From Asterias rubens (lineage: Eukaryota; Echinodermata; Asteroidea; Forcipulatida; Asteriidae): a DNA stretch of 64,000 nucleotides. Shown piece by piece: positions 24,901-39,900 of this stretch. The notes below the pieces were generated by a model. It was not told where the DNA came from. It searched no databases and saw only the letters and a program-made list of their open reading frames with translations. The first letter of the stretch is position 1. Each line of letters opens with the position of its first letter. The stretch is from NCBI RefSeq assembly GCF_902459465.1, contig NC_047062.1, forward strand, positions 30,312,673 through 30,376,672, written 5' to 3'. Position numbers and translations under genes: made by a program.

Positions 24901-27900
24901 TCGCAATTATTGATATTTCGATTAAAACCAAATCCATCCGATATCGAAATCGCTTCCAAATTAATATCGCGATATTCGATAATATCGTGATATCGCCCAA
25001 GCTTAGCGCCCTTTACCAATACAAGCAGAAAATGCCTTGGTGCCCTTGCCCATTCTATAAAAAAAACCCAGCATCAGGTCTGTAGAACCTCGACCACGAC
25101 ACCCGATATGAAAAAGAAGAAGAGGAAGTCAACTCCATCGACAGCTGAAAAGTTATGTGCCTGATAAGTAATCAAGTGATGCACGACACTGAGTGATTAC
25201 GACAAAATCATGCAGTGGAAGTATAGCTGACTTCAATGAGCGGAAGTTCACTACAAAGGGACGACTCGTGATAAGATTGAAGATGGACAACCACTAGCTT
25301 CCTGAATACTGGCTTGAAAATCCCTTGGGTAATGTATGTAACCAACGCAACCATTAAGTCAAAAGGCATCCGTTTTACATGTATGAATAAAGCCACGTTC
25401 AGGGCAGATTAGACAACTCTGCCATTGTTACATGTTTTAGAGCGGAGTCAGTCATTCAGTAAAACTTCCTCTCTTGTCATGCTTGTCTCGTCTATTCTCA
25501 TCTGGTCACTGTCTTGTCTCATCTACACCACTGATTACAAAACTGAGACTCCCCAAAAGGTCCCCCCCCCCCCAGGCCTGATAAATCCTGAAGCAGCAAT
25601 TGCCTCCATGCCCCCTGGTCATTGCCTTGGTACCCTTGAAATGCTCCAGAAGAAAGTTACAATTTCCTCATATAGGGTGCCCTTTCCTAAAGAGAACATG
25701 CCTTGGTGCCTTTGTCTTTCCAATAATTAAGCAAACAGGCCTGCTCCCCCATGCCCCCCCCCCCCCCCACTCCTAGAAAAAAAATCACAAATGAATGGTT
25801 CGACACATCAGAAGCCCCCTTCCAAGTGATGTCTTCCCCCCCCCCCCCACCCCCCACAAAAAAAATGTCTAGTAAGTAGTGCAACTTATTACTTCTCAGT
25901 TTAATTTACATACCTTTACAGAGTACCTAAAACTGAAGCAGTGTTTTTTGTTGAAGTCTCTCACTTGATTTATAGTAGGCTTACATCACTTCACTCCATC
26001 AGTTAAGACTTTGCAAAAGAACCCCGTCTTATTATTCCTTAAGTGCAGTTCTTTAAACTTGTCAGAATTTGACACTTAGCTATAACTTTGATTTGATTAA
26101 TAGTGATCCATTGGTATAAAAGTGAGTTGAAACATTCACATTTTCTTTTCTTTTTTGCATAATCTCCACTTTGGAAGTGAATTCCTGCTTCCGGACAAAA
26201 AGATAAAATGGGTCATTGAGGAATTTACTCCTTTTTCTATGAGTCCTAGGGTCGATTTCACAAACATCTTCCTAACTTAGGATCGGTCCAAGGATTTAGG
26301 ACGAGTCCCAGCCTAACGATTGATCCTACGTAACTCATACGCTAAGACGACTCATACTAATCCTAAGTTAGGACGGGTTCAGTGCCGTTGCCATGGAAGT
26401 TAGGAGGCATGAAACCCTTCTTATCTTTTGTGAAAATTGTTTCTAGGATGCCTCCTAAGTTAGGACTAGTTACTCATCCAATGTTACTCGAGATAAGACG
26501 AGTCCTAACTCTTTGAGAAATCGACCCCTATTCATCTAGTAATGGTTTACAGGGGTGCTGTGGCACAATTTGCTGTGTAGGAAGGAACATGTCAACTCAA
26601 ATCAGTGAAGCTGCAATGACTTTTGTTACATTCTGACACCATTTCCGCGACTAGAATTTTAGGCAATGTCCGAATTGGCAGCTGCAGCTGCTATTCCTAT
26701 GGGCAGCCTACACCTCAATGATTGACATGTTGATCATTAGCGCGCCGTCAAAAATGTCAGTCAAATTATTACATCACTGATTCTTTTCAGGACACAATTT
26801 ATTACAGATCTAGACTTTCTGGAGTAACTGACAAAAACTATAATAATATCGGCTTCTTATTATAGCGCTTGTATCTGTCACTTAATAACGCTCAAGGCGC
26901 TTCAATATTCAGTATTTTCCTGCAAGGTATTATGGAGTTTTTAGATATGAGACCAATACCTTCATAGCACCATAGTTTACAAGGTGCTATTGGCGCAATA
27001 TGCAATCAATCAAACCACGAACACAGGGCTAACCCCTTCTCTTGATGATAAGTTAACAGTATACAACTGTTGCACGCTGTGGCGTTTTGTACACCCGAAG
27101 CCGAGGGTGCCATTTGCCACCGAGGGTGTACAAAACCCATGGCCCCAGTCACAGCATGTAACAATTGTTTTGTTATACCTTGGTAACATTGTTATTCCTC
27201 TTCTCAAAGTTCTGTTGTCATAGTTTAATCATGGTTTAATAAGCAGACGTCACAGACGAACAGTTCAAATAAGAAACAATTCTTCACCTGTTCCCTCGAA
27301 CCCGCGTGTGTTTCTTACAGCGCTGGAAATCGACCAACGGTGTGAACATTTAAGGCGATGACACCGGTGTACATCACTTTTCATGTTACCCAGCCCGCTG
27401 TGCATTACGCGTAGCGCGCATCTTTAGCCATAATACATGCGTATTTGTTGCACGGCACGTGATTGGTTCTCGACCAATCAAACTTCACAATTTGTACAGA
27501 GGTATAACAATTGGGTTTGTTTACAGGTATTCAGGATGACATTTTGGAAAAAGGTATGCCAATTTTATTGAGTACAAGAGGTGACCTACATGTACACATG
27601 GCAGAGGCTTTAATGCACTTTTCAGGCTATTAACAATGTAATCACATTTTTGCTGATTTTTCAGAGACTTATAAAATCAAAAGTCAGACTTAAGTAGGAA
27701 GAATAACATGCCTGCGTGCTTTACACAACACACAAGACCATCGACTTTACGTCCCATCCAAAGGACGTAACAATAATGGTCTTGCTTAAGGACACGAGTA
27801 TCTCGACTGGGACTCAAACCCACCTTAACAGTAACACCACATATTGAGTCTGAAAAATTATCCACTCGGCCACAAAATGCCATGTAACTGGCATTTTAAC

Positions 27901-30900
27901 TCAAACACCAAAGATTTTGAAACAGACTAACTTTCGAGACACTTCGTGAGAATGACAATTATCTGTTATGAAAATCTCTGGAGGCCTAGATTGTAATCAA
28001 TTTTTTTTTTTATCTACCCCTGAAGTTTTTTAATTCCCTTGGGTTTCAGAACATTTCAATTTGTAATCAGCATCCCGCATCATCATGACTGAGAGGCAAG
28101 CTTGCCCTTGCAACACTTTTTTTTAATTACGTTGGCTAGAAGACATGACTTGGATCGGTGACACGGGCTGGATGATTTTGTTGAGGTTGTCTTTTGCTAA
28201 AGGAATCTGACGTCAGTTATTACAATGTTTAATATAAGTTTAAGGTTTGATACACAAATTGTACACTCAGTGTTTTGGTGGGGGGTTTTATCAGGGGAGC
28301 TTTTCAAGTTTTTTAGCAGGATGTGAACCAAAGACCTCTGGAGGCAGATCATGGCAGATGCAATTACCGATTTATGGTTGGTTTGTATAATTGGCAGTCG
28401 TGCTCATTCTGACCAAAATCGTCAAGAAAGGGTGCACTGTAGTGAGAACACCGTTTGTCGCAAACATGAAGCTAAAACTGGAATTGTTAGCTTGTTGAGC
28501 CAAAATCACCACAATAAGGACCAAATTTGAGCAAATTTTAAAAGAGAAGGCTTTAAATGGAATAACACGGAATGAACCGTCTACCAAACCTTTCAAGGAA
28601 TATTATCCCTCACTTTACACTACATTCACAATGAATCACATGCCCATCCGGTTCCATTATGTGACACCACCAGGGCCTACCCTCTGCCTAATCATTCAAA
28701 ACATTGTACAGGAACATCAACGATGCAAAACAGCCACTTAGACTAATTGAAATGACAAACAAAATGATAAACACACAGTGGCCCAGTCAGTCATCGCTGT
28801 CTCTTTACCCCTATCCTATAAACATGAAAGTATTCATTTCCACTCAACCGCCCCCCCCCCCCCCCAATTGGAAAGCGACCTGAATTTATGAAAAAGAATT
28901 TCTTTAATACCAAACATGCCAGAGGTATTTTCCGTTGAGCGTCCAACAAATGAATTCTACAAAAGGAGTAATGATGAATACAGAGTGAAAAGTTGTTTGT
29001 AGGAAATATCAATCCACATATTTTTCTATTGATACTTCTTACTGGAGCCACAAGACTAAATGGGTAACAATGCAAGGAGGGCAAAAATGCCAAATTCCGA
29101 CGAAGAAAATACTGCAGGTTATAAAAGCTGATGATTGATCTAAAACTCTATGAGAAAAGTTGGAGTCTGAATATTAAAATAAGAAGAAAACAAAACTAAT
29201 GGCTGGTTTGTGTTTAGTTTAGTTCTGAGACACTCTATTCAGTTTTTTTTTTCTACTCAATCAGTTTACTTTTTAAAACACATTCAAGTGAGTCTAAAAT
29301 TCATGAGTCTAAAATGTTACTTGGTAAGAAAGCACTGGCAGCTGTTGATAATGTATAATATTTTGAGAAACGATTCCCTTCCAAGGGATTTGTGATTTTA
29401 GCCAAACATTTTCAATCTGAGAAACGTTTCTGCGGAAATTTGGTTAAAGGTACTTTCTAGCATAAGTTGACACAAAACAATCATGATGCGTGTACACTTT
29501 AGTCCGCCCATCAAACACCATTTTTAAAGTCAAATTGGGTTTTTGCTTTGGAGCTGTGTGAAGCCTTAGCCTGTTCAATTAGAACGCGTCCTTCAAATGT
29601 GTCTTAAAAAAAAAAAAATGTGTTAGTTTCTCTCTGCATTGAATAACTGTACTGTATACAAAATTGAATTTAGTACATATGAAATTTTCCCTACGTAAAG
29701 TGTGCAATCCCTTTGACTGCATAGAACTAATGTTAATTTTTTGCTTCCCTGTGCTTAAGGGACCTTGATGCTAAGTCGTGTAATACACTATGCATATTAA
29801 AAACATGTACAATCATGGTACAATTGAATTTAAAGCAAATGTCCTTAGATTATATAGGATTAGGAATGCTCTGCTCATCTTCAAACAAGATCCCAATCCC
29901 TTCAGAGTGCTCGTTGGCTGGAGTTGATTGTACAAATACAAGAAAAACCTTTGGAATGTTTCTCTAACAGAAAGCGCTCACATAAAGCGAATTCACAAAA
30001 GTGCAGTACAAAGATTGGGTATTGTTTGTCTGGAATGAGAGCATACTGCATGGGTTTGTTCTCCAGTCAAGCTAGGACTTAAGGAGAAAGACAAGGAAGA
30101 TGAAGAATTGCGTAAAGGGATGGAGCATTAAAATACTGTACTACATTTATTTTTAACTTCGATGCGGGCAAAAAAGGAATCATGGTTAGAGGAAATCGGG
30201 TTAATACAATCCATTGCTTACACTGGAGGGGGGATCTACAAGTGGATTTCCGTACATAAATACAGGCCATACTTCACTGAGGCAACGAAGGCGATTGTCT
30301 CCATGCCCCCTAGTCATTGCCTTAGTGCCCTTGGACAAATTCTCCAGTATAAATTTACAATTTCCTCATTGAGTGCCCTTTACGAAGGAGAAATGCCTTG
30401 GTGCCTTGCCCTTTCAAAAGCAAAGCATACAGGCCTGAATACTGTAGGCCCTGCCCCCTACTACTTTTACTTCATTATGGGTAAACAAATGAATCGTGGT
30501 GAGAGGAAAGTGGGTTAATACAATCAATTGCTTACACTGGGGGGAAATCTACAAGTGGATTTCCATACATAAATTTAGAGAGTCCATGATGAAATGGCAA
30601 CATGACGAAATGATTTTCCAATGTACCTTTTTGTTTTCTATGTGAGGTGGGTGTCTGAAACCATAATCCATTTTAAGAGTGGTGGACACACACATATGAA
30701 ACTATTAGGTTTAGGTGAATTTGTAAGAGTGCACTCAGATGGTGTCTGCCATACCTCAAAAAAGGCTAATAGTTTGAAGGAGGGTGGTGCTTTCTTTATG
30801 GTGAAACATGCAAGGGGTCTATGCAGTTCTTCCACTAAGCAGACCCCTGGACAGATAATAATAATAATAATCCATTAAAAATGCTCCCAGGCGCTTCACA

Positions 30901-33900
30901 ACAACAAAACATTTTAACCACAAAAACTAAATAATTAAAAGATCCAAAAATAAAATCCATATGTAGATCTAGACAATATTATGAGACTAACATTTCAAAA
31001 TTTCATTTCAAAAGGTGGTCGCGTGTCTGAAATAAATCCTGAGCGTATATGTCCCTGCATGAAGAATATCCCCCAATAGGAATACACAGCCTGAGAAGCA
31101 TTACGCGGTATCACTTCTCAGATTCAAATTTGGGGGCATAAAAACTGTTATCTTTTTACATAGGCCTACTATAACCATTACTTCAGAGTGAAATGTTTCT
31201 CAAAAAGCTTTTATCAGACTCTGATAGGCTTCTGACCAAAAGTTTTTCTTAAGAGTGACTACAAAATGTACAGGCTACATGTACATGTATGTCCTATCTA
31301 AGTGTTTCAAATTGGAAACAGAAAAACTAGCAAATGTTTTTTTATTTCTGATACCAAATATACTCCTTTTTAAATCAACCGAAGGTTTATATTTTTTATA
31401 CGAAATGTATTCCCCTTTAAGTATTTCAAAGTGGACACATTAGCAAAATTAAAGTGCCCTCATTAACATAATACCACTAAAACCTTTCTTGTAAAGTCCC
31501 TATATAAAATATAATAGAACTGAAACCCACACCAATATGACTATTACTACTTCATAATACAATGCCTCAATATGATAGTTAATTGCCATGACAACGTCGG
31601 GATAGAACGTAATTAGAGAATGTAGTGACGCTATGCAACATTTACACAACGCACTATTAAAGGATTGAAATGGTTGGGGTGGGGGGGGGGGCTGTAATGG
31701 AACGAGGATCACAGGTTTTGCCCTTAAGTTTTGCAGTGACTAGCCAGCAGGACCATCTAGCTTGAAATTTCCCTGAATAGTTCCCCTTTTTTTTCCTTTC
31801 TAGTCCATTAATGTTTTTCCCAACACTTATCTGGCCAGATATGTTTTAACAGCTCTGCAACGACTATACAATTTTTGAAGTGGAAGTGCCCTTTGCAAAA
31901 TGAAAAATAGCCTTGCTCTCTCAAACATGATATTCTAGGCATGTAGTTTTATAACGATGAAGCAGATAGAATTTAGGGAGGGAGAGTGTTCCATAAATTG
32001 GGAGTGGCAACAGAGAAAACTCTTTCACTGTATCGTGCTTTCACATGAGGACCAGACATTAGTTGAAAGTGAGAGGATGTATTATAAATGCATGTCGGGA
32101 TGTAGCCAGATCCCGGTTTTACTGATTTATGCATTCCAAGGATGAAGGAGGGGGATCGAGGGAATAGTTCTTCTTCAACAGTCAAATCTTGTGAGACCGC
32201 TCACAAAAAAACATGACCTGCCTCAGAAACAGTGGATGTTCGGATGCCTGGAATACAAAATGCTTGAAAATAATCGAATACAAATTCAACTACAGCATTT
32301 GTACATCATTACATTCTGTACATGTGCCAATAAACCTTTTGCACAAGCCCACATGGTGGTTGTCAAACAACCGAAGTCTGCACCACGCAAAAACTCTCAT
32401 CCAATGACATAGGTTTTTGTTTGACCAAGCGATGGCCCTGTTCTAGTTGTGTTGTCTTACTCAACAGGTCTACCCGTGTTTCAAAAGCAATAAGTCTTAT
32501 AGCTGTGCACAAACAAATTATTAAAAATTCCTTTTATTTGCATATATATTTTTCCCTGGATGTGGTTTTACCAAGTTGGTTATTCTGCAACTAACTGCAC
32601 ATTTAGTAAAGTTGTGGTATTTGTGACAGAAAAAAACAGCATTTGGTTGAAACTTTCTTGAAACTTTCTTGATAATGAACAGAGACAAGTTCACTCAGCT
32701 GGCGATTGATACAAAAGGTGAAGAGAAATCTCTTCAAATTTAAGCATTTGAAATGAATTGTGGAGATCTCTTCACACATTCTCTTAGTTTTAAATTTGAC
32801 AAAATTTAGTCCATCGTCAGTATTAACGGATGGATGCCTACTACAGTCAACTGAAACAGTTCAAGGAGGCATCATGATCTGAATTTAGTGTTCTCATCTA
32901 AAAACCACTGATGCGCCATCCCATTAGATGTATGAAATCTTTCTTGTAGCTCGAGGATTGGAATGAATGTGCTCTTCCAAAAACAAATGATACACCTTTC
33001 ATTTGTACTGTACACGAAGTACAGTTTAGGCTGACCCTCCCGTTCGTTGCATCTGATTCTGATGCAAAGTAGTCGTTGCTATGAAAACTCATGCATGGGT
33101 TTTTTGTGATAAATTAGTCTCACCGTGGTGCTACCCACCTCTTTCTTGTTTTATCTATCAGACTTAAAAGGCTATTTCCATTATCGTCATTCAAGCTCAT
33201 TGAATCAGGCTCACAAAATTATACTCCCACACTGTTTTTCCACGACATGGAGAAAAAGTGTGGGAACTGGTGAGATTGTCAAAATACAACCCTCCACCAT
33301 TATTTTGATGAGAACAAGAAGTCGATTTGTAAGTCCATTGACAAATCACAGACCTCTAGGGACCCCTAGGCACTCATGAGAGGGTATACTGGGCAGAGAA
33401 AACAAGACTATTACAAAGCAGCTAGTGATTCCCCATAAAAGATTACTGCATTGAAACCCAACGGCTGAGTTTTGTGCAGTTATAAACGGACTCGGGCAAT
33501 ACATCTCTATTAACTTTTACTTCTCCTTTGTTTTCTTCTCAAAGCGCATAGGGACTTCTCTGTGATTGTGATATGCGCTCTACAAAAATGGTTCATTATT
33601 ATTATTATACAGGAGTTTTGAATTTGAAAAACATTTTGCAGTTTTGCAGTTGGTTAACTGTAAAACTGCAAAATGGCATGGTTATGAAATTGAACTTCAA
33701 ACTTGTTCAGTTTTAACATTACAGAGCACTGCACATGGTGAAACGTCAAAATAAAAATGAATATTATGGACTGGAGTTGTAGAGAGCGTACATATTGACC
33801 TAAATTCGACACTCATGCTGCAACAATAAAGAGAGGACAAAACTGCAAGGAAAGAATGGCTGTGTCATCAAGTGGTTTTAAAGAGCTGGGTTTTGAGGGA

Positions 33901-36900
33901 AGTTTTGAAACAGCTGACACAAAGCACTTGTGCTCAAATGTGACATAATACATACCAGCAACAGTCTTAGACTTGGATTTATGGGCTTCTGTGTTTTAGA
34001 AAAAATTATTCAGCTGGGAAAATACTTCAGAATTCAAGGGCACAAGAAATTCCTTGGGAGAAAAATGCATTTACTTCCCTGAAGGATCTTTCCTTCTGCA
34101 TTTCAACCGATCCATTTCAACACAGAGAGCAAATTTTAAGTCAGTTTTGATGAAGCAAAAACGCGGATATGAAATAAGACACAGTATTTCTAATACAATC
34201 AATTCTCAAATTTGGCAGGAAAATCCACAAGACCGCAGGGCTTGTAGCTCAGATCTTTTGTTCACGAGACCAGATTCAAAAAACAAACAAAAACGACACT
34301 AAAGATTCTCACTAGAATCAAAATAATAGTTATATCTCAGTTTCAACATAAAAACAAGTTTGTTGTTCTTGTTGTTGCTTTGGGTTTCGGTTTTTCTGAG
34401 AAGAGAAGATTTATCTCATTTGACTTTTGGGTCAGTAGACTTTGAGTTCAAAAATTTAAATATCAGCTACAAAGTCAACCTTTGTGTTTGTTTTTAATGA
34501 AGTTATTTAAAAGTACCAGGCACCGGGACTTGTCCAATCATTCGTTTACTGCCCTGACACTAAAATCACTTGCTCCGGACCTATGATCCAGTGTAAAATT
34601 GGAGCCTGACAACAAAATGGTAGAATCAGTGGTGGGAATTATAACAAAAACAAAATGCGCATGGTTGAATAACCTCCAGCTACATCCATCTAGTAAGATT
34701 CCAAAACATTTCAAACAAAATTCTTAAACAACGAATCCCAGAACACTGTAAACACACAAACAAATTTCTTCAAATCTATAAAAATAATTATGACGATTCC
34801 TTACCATACAGCTTTATTTGTCTATCCTTGGTTTCTACCAGCAATATAACATATCCTCCGATATCTGTCATGTCTGTTGTTGTCTCATAAATAAAACAAA
34901 CCAACGATATTATCTATCCAGGCAAGGGGTCAGCATACTGTGTGATGAAGCACTGGTGCAGCTACACCGACCCAAACATGTGATCAGAGATCCCAGCACT
35001 CCAAAGATCAAATACAAAAACCAGAAGCCGGAGGACAGAAATGAAGACACAGGCAAAAAGGCAAAGAGAAGGCTTTCCTGTCTTCTGTTATTACACGAAA
35101 CTCATCCCCAGTGTTGACATTATACTGGTCCGAAACCACTCCACTGTATCACCTTTATCCATTGAGAACAAGCCACCTTGTACTTAGTAGTAGTGGCAGG
35201 TTGCAAGTCAGCGTTGTTGTGAGTGTGTGTGTAGTGTTCATATATCAACCACTGCTCTGTGCATCAACCCACTGTAAAGCATTCACTGTGTGGAGACACC
35301 AGCAACCAGTTGATCACAAGCCCAGGGTCTCTGCCAGGCGGTCTCCATTAACTCAGCATACAGGGGTGATTAGCGATGGGAAAGCTATTGGCTAAATGGC
35401 TATGAAGTCACTGCAGCTCATCATTATTTGCTTCTCCTTTAATATTGCTGCATTTTGGCGTTATCTTAAGTTCTGTGTAAACATCAACAGCGTATGGTTT
35501 TTGGCTTAATATGAAGCAAGGGATATTTATAAGTGTTACAAAGTCTGGGGGAAGATAAAGTTATAAAACACATCTTTATGGTTTTGAATACATACAATTA
35601 AGACTTGGTTGTGGTTTCGGGGATACAAAAACAAACCTACTCAAGCAGCATCAAATATATTGTTTCTTTGGTTTTCTTTAGATGATGGATAATCACTGTA
35701 AAACTATGATAAATTATGGAGAATTCTTGCTTATATTTATTTTTCATTATTGCTAGATTAACTAAAGAATTATTTGTGTTTACACTATGCAAAAATGATG
35801 AGAAATGTCTTAAACAGTCAATCCATTGGGAATTCTCTCGTTTTACAGTGATTGTCCATCATCTAAAGAAAACCAAACAAACAAACAAATAAGCAGACAT
35901 TACAAACAAACAAACAAACAAACAAATTATGATAAATTATGGAGAATTCGTGCTTAAATATTTATTTTCATTATTGCTAGATTAACTAGAGGATTATTTG
36001 TGCTGACACCATGAAAATGAAAAAAATATGAGAAACATCTTTAACAGTCAATCAATAGGGAATTTTTCTCACGGTAATCGCTAACTCTAATAACACGATA
36101 AGTATAACCTTGACTGTAGAAGTGAATGTACATTTTCATATTATTCAAGTACATGTGTGCACATGATTGTGTCACGTACTATTCATTTGTGTGCACTTAA
36201 TGTGTGCTGCAAATGTAGGTAAAATAACAGTACATTTGTGACGCCATCTGAACTTGGTTTTCCTAACCTTCAACTGATCATTTAAATTTCTTAAGAAAGG
36301 TTTTCCTTTGTAAAGAAGATATTAACATTGGTAGAAAGGTTTTCATCCTTTTTGATATGTGCTATGCTTGGTCCAAATATAAATACCACACAAGTTTTGC
36401 TGCCATAAAAATGTTATAAAAATATCACATGAAGCAAATCCAGGGTACAAAGTGAAAGCAAAAATGCAAACAAATTGAAAAGTTATCGCATAAAATTGAT
36501 GAACTGTTACAGAAATAAAACAATAACAGCACGACCATATCTCTTGATCCAAGAAAATCCAGGGTAAAAAAAAAATCATACAAATATGGAAAAATGATGT
36601 CCTGATAATGATTAACTGTAACAGAAATTAAACAATAACAACAATCTTGACCATATCTCTTGATCCAAGAAAATCCACGGTACAAATGAAAAAAAAAAGG
36701 GCAAAAGTTGGGTCCTAAAATCGATAAACTGTCAAAGAAATTACACTATAACAAGACAGTATCAGTAGATTCAACCAAATCCAGGGTACAAATCAAATAA
36801 TGCATTTGTGGACAAATTATGTCCGAAAACGATGAAGCTGTCACAACAAATATACACTCACACCAACCCATTATCATTTGAAAAGCAAATCCAGGGTGAA

Positions 36901-39900
36901 AAAAATGAATAAAATGGAATCATGTCCAACAACAAGTCAGTACTTGGGGAGTTCAGTAGTTGAACCTTCTTCATGCATCATAAAGTAAAAGATGAGTAGT
37001 GAGAAAAAATGCAGTCCCTGATCTCATAGACAAACAGTCCCCGTGCATAAAAACACTCTCAACTACGTCAAGGGACTATTCTGAAAAAATAAAAAACACC
37101 TCTCATTCATTGGAGCTCTAGCCTCTGTATAAATTCGCCCTGGGTCTGTTGTGTCAATACTTAATGCGCCCTCCCTCGCTTCAAATATCCCCTCTCTTGC
37201 GCTATTAACCAATCGATCTCGCAGATTGCTGAACTTACAGGGGTCTCTATTATTAAGTTCTAGCAATGTATGATGTTTAATAAACACGTTTGACTTCCCC
37301 CTGATTATTTCGGTGATGAGATCTAAGGGTTTAATGTGCGTCAGAGGATGGTGTTTGAAATTATACTCAATTTCAAAGTGCAGTGGCTTTGCCTTTCAGG
37401 GCATGGAGCCTCAGGAAGGTGGGTGGGTGTGAGTAGATACACTCATGGAAACAACTTACAATGAGCACTGCAGGGCTCGATTTGGGGGTAAAATTGTTAC
37501 CAGACCAGAATTTTTTTGTTTACACGACCAGCAGATGATTTCACCAAACACTAGGATTAATCCTATCTCGAGTTAGGATAAGTAACTCGTCCTAACTTTA
37601 GATGGTTCAATGCGTCCTAACTAATGGTTACGGAACTTAACATGTCCTTAGTCCTTTAAGATTAACCCTATGTTAGGAAGAGTTTAATGAAATGGATGGC
37701 AGAATCTTCATGCGAAAGAACTTTCGACACAGTTCAAATTGCAAATTGTTTTCCTATGAAGCATTCAATGAGAAGATACACTCATCTCATTTCAGGCCTG
37801 GAATCGCTGCCCCTGGTCTTGACCCTCAAAAGCTTTCTAGTGCCCTTTTCAAAACGAAAGTGGCCTTGCCCTTTCAACATGTTCAAAGATGAAATTCCAG
37901 GCATGTCAGTAAATGGGTTTGTATATTTTGATGATCTATGGATTAACAGACTCAAAATAAAAAAACATATGAACATAATTTCTTGATGTTTAAAAAAATA
38001 TTACACAGTGAGATCAAATTGACTTATAAATATCTCAATCACTGTGATATTTTTTAGAATTAAAGGGAAGATTTCAATAAACTCCAGAGTCTCTGCATAA
38101 GAGGCTTGGGCATCTTTCAATGATTCCAAGACAACAGGTTTTTACAAAATATTTACTATTAAAGGCACCAGACACCTTTGGTAGACCAGTATTCTCAGCT
38201 GGTCTATCCCAACATGCATAAAATAACAAATCTGTGAACATTTGGGCTCATTTGGTCATTGAAGTTGTAATATTTCAATGCAAGAAAAAAATACCCTTGG
38301 TTGCACAAATTTGTGTGCTTTCAGATGCCTAATAAAAGGCTTCAGGCCTGTAGTCTGTGAATATTTAAGTGGGAAATTACCTCTTTCTCAACAAACAATT
38401 ACCCTAGAAACATGTATGTCCCTTTCAATTTTAATCACTGAATGGATGCAGTGATTTACAGACAAGTCAGTTACTCAATTTGACCACACAACAGCTTTTT
38501 CTAAATCAATATCTAAAAAAATATCACAAGAGGGCGCTAATCCAAAGAAACAAGCCATCATCTCCAGAGTGTGTACTCAATTTGGGCAACAGAGGGAGCT
38601 CTAAATGTTTATGGTCTAGCACTAAAATCTATGGTCTCTTTCAAATCAATGTAATCAATGTAAGCTTCAAGGAAATCTAGTCTGGTTCCTTGATGGTTCG
38701 TTGAGCATCGGTATTCATAACTACAACACTAGGCAGGGTACATGACAAAGAACATGAAAGTATGATAACACTTCAATATTACAATTTACTCTCCAACAAA
38801 ACACACTCAATGTACAACCCTTGGTTGTGAAAATCACTTGCCTGGGACCTGCGATCCAGTGTTAATTTTGAGCCCCGAAACTGTTGTTTATAAAATGGGC
38901 AAACAAAAAATGTGTACCCACGATTGTGGCTGTGTGCACCATTTAACTGCTTTCCAGAACTGCCTGATTTCAGCGAGGGCTTTGCATTTCTTCAATGTCT
39001 TCTCTCCATGTGAATCTTTAGGGCTGCACGGTACAGTGCTAAAGAATCCCTTGCTTTTATTACTGATGATATAAAATGGATACAAATAATCTTTCAATCC
39101 AACTTACCTTGTAGGATCTCATCAACTCGTGGCAGGAATCCCTCCTCGATGCCTCCCATCACCGAGAATCCAAATCTCTCATCATTTGCAATCATTTCCA
39201 GAACCACAAAAAAATCCTAAAAACAAAATAAAAAACAAATTCAAGGTGAAACAATTGTCAATGGTGTTTGAAGCTTTGCATGGTGTAAGGGCCATATATG
39301 TGAGATGTGTTGAGAATAAGAGTAACTATAAATATAAATATGAATAGTAAACTTGCGGACTACAACCATGGGTAAATCTCTTTTGAGGGAGTGTTGGCTC
39401 TGAAAAGAGCCTGTTTGGTCTTGATGTTCCTAACAGTATACTCTGCTCGTCTTCAGGAGAAACATTTATTTTAATATGCATCTGTGCATAGCTTCTACAG
39501 GCCTTGAAACTTGGCTCTTGAATCGGCACAGAAATTTCCCTCTGGTAAAAGGAACCTCTGGAGAGGAAAATGTACAGGACCTTGCAGAGGGCAACACAGC
39601 AAAAGCACAGGGCACCACGGCAATTGCTTTGGGTGCCATGGGTTAGAGCTAGGCCTGGGCGAATTATTCGAATATCCGGTTAATGGCGAATAGGTTTTCC
39701 TATCCGTAACCGCGAATGCTTTTTTTTTCTTAACCGGATATCCGCACAGGGCGCGAATAGCTATTTATAAACCGGATAGTTCTTTAATTACAACCAAGTA
39801 ACCGGATATTCTTTTAATATCCGAATATCCCCGGACGTCGGGCGACAACTTATAGGAATGTTTTGTTTGAATCCGTATGAAACTTCTATTAAGGCAGCAT

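Larger units (their letters stand above)
42..39107 (-). other. 39-kb intron of the PDZ gene, filled with mobile elements
   Basis: The intron begins with GTAAGT at 39107 and ends with CAG before position 41. No convincing host exon was found in it. It holds most of the repeats listed below: A-, B-, C-, E-, F- and J-family inverted-repeat elements, tRNA-derived SINEs, LINE 3' fragments and tandem arrays. A nested gene on either strand cannot be excluded, since short exons are hard to see by eye. Confidence 0.7.

Noticed and set aside
30162..30518. 118-codon plus-strand ORF
   Set aside because: It is mostly an A-family element read in one frame. The same peptide motifs appear wherever A lies.
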